Shown here: positions 7,320-13,427 of the stretch, piece by piece
How the letters are laid out: each line of letters begins with the position of its first letter
Numbering within the stretch: the first letter of the stretch is position 1
Assembly (NCBI GenBank): GCA_964623735.1
Contig: CAZUVE010000054.1
Span: 1-16,229 of the forward strand
Direction: 5' to 3'
Length of the DNA: 16,229 bases
From: SW-9-67-25 sp964623735
Lineage (GTDB): Archaea > Halobacteriota > Halobacteria > Halobacteriales > Haloarculaceae
Translations under genes and position numbers: made by a program
Notes under the pieces: model-generated
The model's input: only the letters and a program-made list of their open reading frames with translations
What the model was told of the DNA's origin: nothing
Databases searched by the model: none

Positions 7320-8001
7320 CGACACTCACCTCGCTGCCGTCCTCGAGGCCGAGAGCGTCGCGGAGTTTCTCGGGCGCGATGACCTCCAGGTGGTCGTCGC
7401 CGTGGTGGGTCCGCTCGGGGGCGATGACGTGGGCGCGCTCGTAGCTCTCCCCGCTGGTCGATATCGACGCCGGATAGCAGTAGGCCGGGCCGTAGGTGCG
7501 CTCGTCGTCTTCCCAGCCGTCGATCGTGACGGGCTCGACAGCGTTGAGCCGCCGGCGCGCCCGGACGCTCTCCTCGGTGAGGTCGATGTTGAGCGTCCCC
7601 GCGAACGGCTCGTAGCCGAGTTTCTCCCGGAACTGGCGCATGTAGCCCGGCAGGGAGATGTAGTGACGGCCCTCGCCCATGCCGCTGGTGACTGCCCCCG
7701 CGAGCGTGACGTCCTCGTCGGCGTCGAAGATCTGCCGGTAGTCGGTGTACTCCTCGTGGAGGCGGCGCTCGCCGTCGGCGGTGACCTGGACCCACTGCCC
7801 GTCCGAGACGATCTCGCGGTCGAGATACCCCCCCTCCTCGAGGCGCTGGAGCCGCCGGGAGGCCGTCTGCGTCGACACCCCCAGCCGGTCGGCCAGCGAC
7901 GCACACGAGAGCTTCTCGTCGCCGTCGAGTGCCCCACCCAGCGCGAGGCGCTTCAGCGTCGCCAACTCGTCGCTGCCGAGCGCCTGCCGTGTCTCTTGCA
8001 T
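7303..8001 (-). CDS. rbkR: CTP-dependent riboflavin kinase with N-terminal HTH (RbkR-type regulator)
   Basis: The archaeal kinase phosphorylates riboflavin to FMN using CTP. Residues about 10-85 form a winged helix-turn-helix (LSCASLADRLGVSTQTASRR and LQRLEEGGYLDREI). Residues about 97-230 are the DUF120 kinase domain, with the glycine-rich GAVTSGMGEGRHYISLPGY (102-120), FAGTLNIDL (133-141) and the basic/acidic RTHHGDDHLEVIAP (197-210). Fusion proteins of this kind, named RbkR, are known in archaea to act both as kinase and as transcription factor of riboflavin genes. The ATG at 8001 has a TATA-like box about 27 bp upstream. Upstream of that box is a palindrome (8033-8048) that may be its own operator. 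It is followed by ribB with overlapping ends. Confidence 0.92.
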   Translation of the reverse strand: MQETRQALGSDELATLKRLALGGALDGDEKLSCASLADRLGVSTQTASRRLQRLEEGGYLDREIVSDGQWVQVTADGERRLHEEYTDYRQIFDADEDVTLAGAVTSGMGEGRHYISLPGYMRQFREKLGYEPFAGTLNIDLTEESVRARRRLNAVEPVTIDGWEDDERTYGPAYCYPASISTSGESYERAHVIAPERTHHGDDHLEVIAPEKLRDALGLEDGSEVSVDVEKR

Positions 8002-8023
8002 ACCCGTATCTTCCCGCGCCGCG

Positions 8024-8066
8024 GGCTTAAGTATAACGGAAACGTTATTTATCTCAATAATGTTAT
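8024..8066 (-). promoter_or_regulatory. rbkR promoter with candidate RbkR operator
   Basis: On the minus strand a TATA-like ATACTTAAG (8025-8033) lies 24-32 bp before the ATG. Directly upstream is the perfect inverted repeat ATAACG-GAAA-CGTTAT (8033-8048), and then a second, shorter palindrome ATAA-TG-TTAT (8057-8066). The outer arms AACGTTATT (8041-8049) and AATAATGTT (8056-8064) also pair at eight of nine bases. Binding here would cover the BRE/TATA region and repress. Confidence 0.55.
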
Positions 8067-8148
8067 AGAGAGGCGCCCGGGATGACGTCGGCTGTAAGTG
8101 AGTGGTGTGCGTGTATCACCCTTTCGGGATCGGTGTCGTCGCGGCGGA

Positions 8149-8769
8149 TCACCCGTCGCTCGCAGCGGCCGGTTCGTCCTCGGTCTCGGAGATGTTGCCG
8201 ATGACCTCGCGGAAACTCTCCTCGTTCGTCTCGCCGAAGCCGGCGCTGAGCAGTCGCGTGAGGGCGTCCTCGACGGACTCGTCGACCTCCTCGTAGTCGC
8301 CGGACTCGACCTCGATGACGAACCCGGTGGTGATGTTCGGTGCCGTGGGGAAAAACAGGAGATCACGCCCGTCGTCGGTCTTCTTGCCGGTCTTGAACGC
8401 GGTCATCCGGCAACCGGGCCAGGGCTCGATTTTCACGGGCGTCTGGAGGCCCTCCGTCCCCGAGACGGCCGTCTCGACGGCCATCTTCGAGGCGTTGTAG
8501 ACAACGCGCAGACCCGGCAGCCGGTTCATCAGGTCGTCCACCCCGGCCTCGACGACGGCCCCGACGGCCGTCCGCATCAGGTACCCGATCGCGAACACCA
8601 GCAACACGAACACGACGAGTGTCAGCGCCACCCGTAACGGCGGGTACGCGACGGGGATCGGGATCCTCGCCAGCCGGTTGTACAGCCACAGCAGTACGAA
8701 GGCCGTCACCAGCAGCGGCAACAGGACGATGAGTCCGCTCGCGAAGTCACGCTTCCAGGCGGCCATCAT
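8149..8769 (-). CDS. DUF502 family membrane protein
   Basis: The 206-residue protein has a short basic N-terminus (AAWKRDF), a first membrane span (GLIVLLPLLVTAFVLLWLY), the short loop NRLARIPIPVAY, and a second span (ALTLVVFVLLVFAIGYLM). A hydrophilic domain follows with the family-typical NRLPGLRVVYNASKMAVETA, and further on FKTGKKTDDGRDLLFFPTAPN then ITTGFVIEVE. The C-terminus is strongly acidic (SETEDEPAAASDG). DUF502 proteins are widespread and have no settled function. The start is the first of two adjacent ATGs (8769), with CTCTTAACC about 25 bp upstream, as in a leaderless promoter. It stands alone between the riboflavin operon and proline dehydrogenase. Confidence 0.85.
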   Translation of the reverse strand: MMAAWKRDFASGLIVLLPLLVTAFVLLWLYNRLARIPIPVAYPPLRVALTLVVFVLLVFAIGYLMRTAVGAVVEAGVDDLMNRLPGLRVVYNASKMAVETAVSGTEGLQTPVKIEPWPGCRMTAFKTGKKTDDGRDLLFFPTAPNITTGFVIEVESGDYEEVDESVEDALTRLLSAGFGETNEESFREVIGNISETEDEPAAASDG

Positions 8770-8806
8770 ATTTCCCTCGCGAGCCAGCGGTTAAGAGCGT
8801 GTCCGT

Positions 8807-9643
8807 TCAACCCGATAACACCGCTCGGGCCGCGAACTTCACGTTCCCGAAGTTCTCGGTCACCCGCCGGTAGAAGTAGGAGGGCCACTTCCGTCCGTAG
8901 GGGACGTACTGCCAGACCTCGCGCTGACTCGCCAGGTCCTGCTGGGCCTCCTCGCGGACGCCCATCAGCATCTGGACCTCGTAGGGGGTCCCGTAGACCT
9001 CGTGGAGGCTGGCCGCCCGGGCCACCATCGCCGGGTCGTGGCTGCCGACGGCGATTCCGTCCTCGAACTCGCGGAACATGTACTCGAGGAGCTCCTCGAA
9101 AACGTCGTTGACGGTCGCCTTCTCCTGGTAGGCGACGTCCTGTGGCGGGTCGTAGGCGCCCTTGACCAGCCGAACCTTCCCCGGGAGTCCCGCCAGCCGC
9201 TCGAGGTCGTCGCCGGTCCGCCTGAGGTTGGCCTGCACGCAGACGCCGACGCCGCCGTCGGTCGCCCGCGCGTGTGTCTCGAAGGCGTCCAGCGTCGCGT
9301 CAATCGTCCAGTGGTCCTCCATGTCGATCCAGACGAACACGTCCCGTTCGTCGGCACACCCGACGACGCGAGCCAGGTTCTCCCGGAAAGCCTCCTCGCC
9401 GACCTGCAGACCCAGCTGCGTCGGCTTGACCGACAGGCGGGCGCGCAGGCCCGTCCCCGCGATGTCCTCGAGGAGCTGGCAGTACGCGTCCGTGTCCGCG
9501 TCTGCGTGTTCGTGGCTCTCGTAGTGTTCCCCGAGGCGGTTCAGGATGGCACCGACGCCGTCGCCGTTCAGCCTGCGCGCGTGGTCCAGCGCTGTAGCCT
9601 CCGACTCGCCGGCCACGAACCGGCGTGCGATTGGCGGGATCAT
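8807..9643 (-). CDS. Proline dehydrogenase (FAD, TIM barrel)
   Basis: It oxidises proline to pyrroline-5-carboxylate, passing electrons through FAD to the quinone pool; it is the first step of proline catabolism. The family motifs appear in order: LSVKPTQLGL, WIDMEDHWTIDATL, VCVQANLRRTGDD, VRLVKGAYDPPQDVAY, GSHDPAMV, YEVQMLMGV, and the C-terminal YVPYGRKWPSYFYRRVTEN, which contains the substrate-carboxylate arginine pair. The 278 residues correspond to a monofunctional PRODH barrel without a P5C dehydrogenase domain. I chose the ATG at 9643 (MIPPIARRFV); TATA-like sequence around 9665-9670 lies about 25 bp upstream. A longer frame to 9745 would run through the promoter. It is divergent from a folate/FAD demethylating dehydrogenase, which suggests that an N-methylated proline or another betaine is broken down here. 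P5C dehydrogenase is not in the window. Confidence 0.92.
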   Translation of the reverse strand: MIPPIARRFVAGESEATALDHARRLNGDGVGAILNRLGEHYESHEHADADTDAYCQLLEDIAGTGLRARLSVKPTQLGLQVGEEAFRENLARVVGCADERDVFVWIDMEDHWTIDATLDAFETHARATDGGVGVCVQANLRRTGDDLERLAGLPGKVRLVKGAYDPPQDVAYQEKATVNDVFEELLEYMFREFEDGIAVGSHDPAMVARAASLHEVYGTPYEVQMLMGVREEAQQDLASQREVWQYVPYGRKWPSYFYRRVTENFGNVKFAARAVLSG

Positions 9644-9852
9644 GCCTGTCCATTGGACCGGGCGAATAAGTGGATATCGACGGCTCCGGAACGGGCCTCG
9701 AACACAGCACCCGGCGCCGTGTTCCCGGACGCGTCCCCAACACACCAGAACACCGACAGCTTGTGCGAGCGACCCCCCACAAACGGGCCGAGGGCCGGCG
9801 ACCGGGGGCGTCTAGACAGGCTTATGAACCGCGCTCCCAGGAAAGCATCCAC
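9644..9852. promoter_or_regulatory. Divergent promoter region with GAACAC half-sites
   Basis: It contains the proline dehydrogenase box (AATAAG near 9665-9670, read on the minus strand) and the dehydrogenase box (CTTATG, 9821-9826). Between them is the inverted repeat GAACAC (9701-9706) / GTGTTC (9720-9725) with a 13-bp spacer, and a further GAACAC at 9748-9753. This could be a shared operator for both genes. Confidence 0.4.
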
Positions 9853-12444
9853 ATGCAACCGACCGACGAGTTACCCGCCAGCGCCGACACGGTCGTCGTC
9901 GGCGCCGGAATCGTTGGCTGTAACGTCGCCTACCAGCTGACCCGCCTCGGCCGCGAGGACGTCGTGGTCGTCGACCAGGGACCGATGCCGACCACCGGGG
10001 GTTCCTCGACGCACGCCCCGGGCATCATGTTCCAGACAGCCGAGCCGAAGACGCTGAGTCAGTTCGCCAACTACAGCCGAAAACTCTACTCGCAACTCGA
10101 GGGCGCCGACGGCCAGCAGGCGTACAACGAGACGGGCGGGATCGAGGTGGCGCGCAGCGAGGAGCGGATGGCCTTTCTCCAGCGCCGGGTCGAACACGCC
10201 GAGGCGTGGGGCATTCCGGATCCGCAACTGCTCTCGCCCGAGGAGGTGACCGACCACCTGCCGCTGGTGGACGAGAGCCGGATTCTCGGCGGGTACTACT
10301 CGCCGACCGACGGTCAGGTGTCGGGGGTCGTCGCCTGCGAGGCACTGGCCAGGGAGGCGATGGACCGGGGCGCCGACTTCGTCCCCCACACCCGGACCGA
10401 GGACGTCGAGGTCGCCGACGGCTCCGTACAGTCGGTCGTCACGGAGAACGGCACGATCGAGTGCAACGAGGTGGTCGTCGCGACGAACATCTGGGCCCGG
10501 CAGCTCGGCGAGAAGCTCGGCGTCCACCTGCCCGTGACGCCCGTCGAACACCAGTACACCATGACGGAGTCGCTGGCGGAACTCGCCGAGGGCGCCGTCG
10601 ACGTGACCGACCACCCTCTGTTCGAGAACTACCAGAACGTCTCCGGCGAGAAGGCGAAACGGCTGCTGGTGGGGCCGGACCGCCCGATCCTGCGCGACCA
10701 GGACAACGCGATGTACTTCCGGACCCACGGGGACTCCTACGGAATCGGGTCGTACAACCACGAACCGGTCGTGCCCGACCCACAGGACCTGGGCGGGAAC
10801 GACGCAGACGGCGAGCAGGGCTCGGTGCACGAGTTCACAGAGCGGTTCATGGACACCCCGACGCACCCGGACCGGCCGCACAAGGCACCCCGGCAGGCCA
10901 GCGACGAACTCCTGCCCGCAACCGCCGGCGCGGACCTGGAGTTCAGGTACAACGGGATGTTCGCGGAGTCGCCCAACGGCCTCCCGGTGATGGGTCCGGT
11001 CGAGGAGTACGACGGGCTCTGGACCGCGGCCGCAATCTGGGTCACCCACGCCGGCGGCGCCGGGAAGGCGCTGGCAGAGTGGATGGAACACGGCGTCCCC
11101 CGGCTCGACAACGGGCCGATCGACCTCGCACACTCGGACGTCAACCGGTTCGACGAGCACGAGGGGAGCTGGGACTTCGCCCGCGACATCGGCGCCGAGG
11201 AGTACCGCGTCGTCTACAACGTCATGCACCCGAAGTGGGTGTGGACGGACAAACAGCGGAACATCCGACGGACACCGATGTACCACACCCACGAGGAGAT
11301 GGGCGCGGAGATGTGGGCCGAGGCCGGCTGGGAGGAGCCACAGTGGTTCGAGTCCAACGCCGACCTCGTCGGGCGGTACGAGGACCAGATCCCCGAGCGG
11401 AACGGCTGGGAGGGGGAGTACTGGTCGCCGATCGAGGGCGCCGAGGCGCTGCACACCCGCGAGAAGGTCGGCCTGCACGACATGACCTCGTTCAACAAGA
11501 TCGAGGTCGTCGGCACGAACGCGGGCGCCTTCGTCCAGCGGCTCTGCACGAACGACATGGACCTCTCGGTGGGCGAGGTGACGTACACGCTGATGTGTAA
11601 CGAGGCCGGCGGGGTGCGTGCCGACATCACCGTCACCCGGACCGGCGAGAACCGGTATCTCCTCCTGACGACCGGCCGCGAGGTGGGGAACAACCACGTC
11701 GCCTGGGTGCGCTCGCAGTCGCCCGACCGCGTGCAGGTCAACGACGTGACCTCCAGCCTGGCGGCGATGGTCTGTACCGGCCCGGACGCCCGGAAGGTGC
11801 TCTCGACGGTCACCGACGTCGACCTCTCGGACGAGGCGTTCCCGTTTTTCACCAGCCAGCAGTTCTTCGTGCGGAACGTGCCGGTCACTGCCCTGCGGGT
11901 CTCCTACGCCGGCGAACTCGGGTGGGAGCTGTACACGCCGTCGGAGTACGGCGAACGGCTCTGGGAACACCTGCTGGACGCTGGACAGGAGTACGACATC
12001 CGACCCTACGGCAACGGCGCGCTGAACGCCCTGCGCATCGAGAAGGGATTCCGGCTGTGGGGCAAGGACCTCCACACCGAACACACCCCCCAGGAAGCGG
12101 GGCTGGGCTGGGCCGTCGACATGGACACCGACTTCATCGGCAAGGACGCCCTCCGGGAACCGACCCCCGCGGCAGCCGACGGCGGGACCCGCAGCAAACA
12201 GGTGGCCTGTCTCACTCTCGACGACGAGAGCGCGACCATCCTCGACAACCGGCCGGTGTTCGCTCCCGGCGGCGAGGAGTCGCTGGGCTACGTCCACAGC
12301 GCCGAGTACGGCTACACCGTCGGTGCGTGTGTCGCCTACACCTATCTCCCGCCGCAGTACGCCGAGCCCGGGACCGACGTGGAGATACTGTACGAGGGCG
12401 ACCGCTACGCGGCGACCGTCCGCGAGGAACCGCTGCTGTCCTGA
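9853..12444 (+). CDS. Dimethylglycine/sarcosine dehydrogenase-like FAD and folate-binding (GcvT-type) oxidoreductase
   Basis: Enzymes of this family oxidatively remove N-methyl groups from dimethylglycine, sarcosine or related amino acids, with FAD as oxidant and tetrahydrofolate receiving the one-carbon unit. Residues 14-29 are a Rossmann dinucleotide motif (VVVGAGIVGCNVAYQL). SSTHAPG (51-57) places His54 where DMGDH proteins carry the covalently bound flavin. RYNGMFAESPNGLPVMGP (365-382) and THAGGAGKALAEWM (398-411) close the oxidase half. From about residue 470 a GcvT-like folate domain follows (YHTHEEMGAEMW, KVGLHDMTSFNKIEVVG, RLCTNDMD, SYAGELGWELY, GLGWAVDMD). At 863 residues it is a full-length two-domain enzyme. 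The ATG at 9853 has a TATA-like CTTATG 27 bp upstream; a longer frame from 9670 crosses the promoter. Divergence from proline dehydrogenase makes N-methylproline an alternative substrate. Confidence 0.88.
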   Translation: MQPTDELPASADTVVVGAGIVGCNVAYQLTRLGREDVVVVDQGPMPTTGGSSTHAPGIMFQTAEPKTLSQFANYSRKLYSQLEGADGQQAYNETGGIEVARSEERMAFLQRRVEHAEAWGIPDPQLLSPEEVTDHLPLVDESRILGGYYSPTDGQVSGVVACEALAREAMDRGADFVPHTRTEDVEVADGSVQSVVTENGTIECNEVVVATNIWARQLGEKLGVHLPVTPVEHQYTMTESLAELAEGAVDVTDHPLFENYQNVSGEKAKRLLVGPDRPILRDQDNAMYFRTHGDSYGIGSYNHEPVVPDPQDLGGNDADGEQGSVHEFTERFMDTPTHPDRPHKAPRQASDELLPATAGADLEFRYNGMFAESPNGLPVMGPVEEYDGLWTAAAIWVTHAGGAGKALAEWMEHGVPRLDNGPIDLAHSDVNRFDEHEGSWDFARDIGAEEYRVVYNVMHPKWVWTDKQRNIRRTPMYHTHEEMGAEMWAEAGWEEPQWFESNADLVGRYEDQIPERNGWEGEYWSPIEGAEALHTREKVGLHDMTSFNKIEVVGTNAGAFVQRLCTNDMDLSVGEVTYTLMCNEAGGVRADITVTRTGENRYLLLTTGREVGNNHVAWVRSQSPDRVQVNDVTSSLAAMVCTGPDARKVLSTVTDVDLSDEAFPFFTSQQFFVRNVPVTALRVSYAGELGWELYTPSEYGERLWEHLLDAGQEYDIRPYGNGALNALRIEKGFRLWGKDLHTEHTPQEAGLGWAVDMDTDFIGKDALREPTPAAADGGTRSKQVACLTLDDESATILDNRPVFAPGGEESLGYVHSAEYGYTVGACVAYTYLPPQYAEPGTDVEILYEGDRYAATVREEPLLS

Positions 12445-12500
12445 CCGGCCGACCTGCCCTGCCTTTCGCTCTGTCTCCCCCGGCCGACCTGTCCGAACGC

Positions 12501-12522
12501 GGTGGCCGTCCACCGTTCTTCT
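12501..12522 (+). terminator. Candidate terminator of the dehydrogenase gene
   Basis: A perfect GGTGG-CCGT-CCACC hairpin (12501-12514) is followed by the pyrimidine-rich GTTCTTCT. It lies 57 bp past the stop and before the next promoter. The signal is weak because the T-run is interrupted. Confidence 0.3.
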
Positions 12523-12559
12523 CCACAGAAAATAAGAGAAGGCGCCGAGACCTGACGGT

Positions 12560-13105
12560 ATGGGACTGCACGGCGTCGTCCTGACGGCCCTGTGGGTGAT
12601 GTTGCCGGCCTACGTCCCGAACAACGCAGCCGTCCTCGGTGGTGGCGGCCGGCCGATCGACGGCGGGCGGACGCTGGGCGGGCGGCGGCTCCTCGGCGAC
12701 GGCAAGACCTGGCGGGGGACGGCCGTCGGGTGGGCCGCGGGCGTGGCGGTCGCGCTCGCCCTCCAGCGGCTGCGCGGCCCCGCGAGCGAAGTCCTCGCCG
12801 TCGGCCTCCCCGAGTTCCCGCTCGCGGCTGCACTCGCCCTCCCGCTGGGGGCGATGCTCGGCGACATCGGGGCCTCCTTTCTCAAGCGCCGGACCGGGCG
12901 CGAGCGCGGCGCCCCTTTCCCCGGCGTCGACCAGTTCGACTTCGTCATCGGAGCGCTCGCGCTCGGGACAATCGCCGCTCCCAGGTGGGTCGTCGAGACG
13001 TTCACGTTCCCCGTTGTCGCCGTTGTGGTCGCCGCCACCCCTGTCCTGCACGTCTCGGCCAACGTCGCCGCCTACTGGCTCGGGCTGAAAGACGAGCCGT
13101 ACTGA
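12560..13105 (+). CDS. carS: CDP-archaeol synthase
   Basis: This integral membrane enzyme activates digeranylgeranylglyceryl phosphate with CTP to give CDP-archaeol, the branch point for archaeal polar lipids. The diagnostic family pattern is complete: an N-terminal LPAYVPNNAAVL, then LGDGKTWRGTAVGW, GAMLGDIGASFLKRRTGRERGAPFPGVDQFDFVIGAL in two adjoining segments, and the C-terminal HVSANVAAYWLGLKDEPY. About four to five membrane spans are visible, and 181 residues is the usual length. The ATG at 12560 has AATAAG 24-29 bp upstream, a leaderless promoter. It is convergent with hisS. Its TGA stop is directly followed by a family-2 palindrome and then a T5 run (13190-13194), which may end the transcript. 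Confidence 0.93.
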   Translation: MGLHGVVLTALWVMLPAYVPNNAAVLGGGGRPIDGGRTLGGRRLLGDGKTWRGTAVGWAAGVAVALALQRLRGPASEVLAVGLPEFPLAAALALPLGAMLGDIGASFLKRRTGRERGAPFPGVDQFDFVIGALALGTIAAPRWVVETFTFPVVAVVVAATPVLHVSANVAAYWLGLKDEPY

Positions 13106-13183
13106 TACTGTCGGCTCTCCGCGCGTGAGCAGTGTGGGCACCCCGGGCTGGGGAATATCTTCACGTCGGTGCAGCCGACAGTA
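13106..13183. repeat. Family-2 palindromic element (78-bp core), best-preserved copy
   Basis: It has perfect 11-bp terminal inverted repeats TACTGTCGGCT (13106-13116) and AGCCGACAGTA (13173-13183). It starts at the base after the carS TGA stop codon (13103-13105). The interior CGCGCGTGAGCAGTGTG is shared in reverse complement with 3836-3908 and 867-956, and directly with 6153-6204. A T5 run follows at 13190, so it may double as a terminator. Confidence 0.8.
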
Positions 13184-13252
13184 GAGCAGTTTTTCGGGTT
13201 CCCGCCCGGACAGTCGCCCGTGATCGACCGCTGTCGGGGCGAGATCCACTGA

Positions 13253-13332
13253 TAGTGTTTAGTGTGACCGTTTGCCGGTGCCTCACCGCCACGGGGTGGT
13301 GAGAGACCGGTAATGACTCACACTAAACACTA
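13253..13332. repeat. Family-1 palindromic element (80-bp core), diverged subtype
   Basis: The arms TAGTGTTTAGTGTGA and TCACACTAAACACTA pair perfectly, and inner blocks CCGGT/ACCGG and CTCACC/GGTGAG also pair. The core has the same length as 2112-2191 and shares the AATGACT-AC block and TGAC-GTTT at equal positions, but its outer arm and central stem differ. TGA flanks both ends (13250-13252 and 13333-13335), a clear 3-bp direct repeat. Confidence 0.75.
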
Positions 13333-13347
13333 TGACCCGAGCGATCG

Positions 13348-13427
13348 TAGTAATTGCTGTCAGTCAGTGCCGGATCGACCGCACGACTGCGTGTGGTCGG
13401 ACCGGTACACAGTTACAGCAAGCACTA
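13348..13427. repeat. Family-1 palindromic element (80-bp core)
   Basis: The left arm ATTGCTGT and right arm ACAGCAAGCACTA are inverted repeats around GTGCCGGATCGACCGCACGA and its partial mirror. It follows the previous element after 15 bp, in opposite orientation. It is flanked by TCG (13345-13347) and TCA (13428-13430), the latter being the complement of the hisS TGA stop codon. Confidence 0.8.

Noticed and set aside
9644..9745. Upstream extension of proline dehydrogenase to 9745
   Set aside because: It would run through the TATA-like box and the divergent promoter; the family start fits MIPPIARRF at 9643.
9871..12513. 880-residue reading frame antisense to the FAD/folate dehydrogenase
   Set aside because: Long antisense frames are common in GC-rich genomes. 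The sequence is Val/Arg/His/Gly-rich with no domain, while the plus-strand frame has full family motifs.
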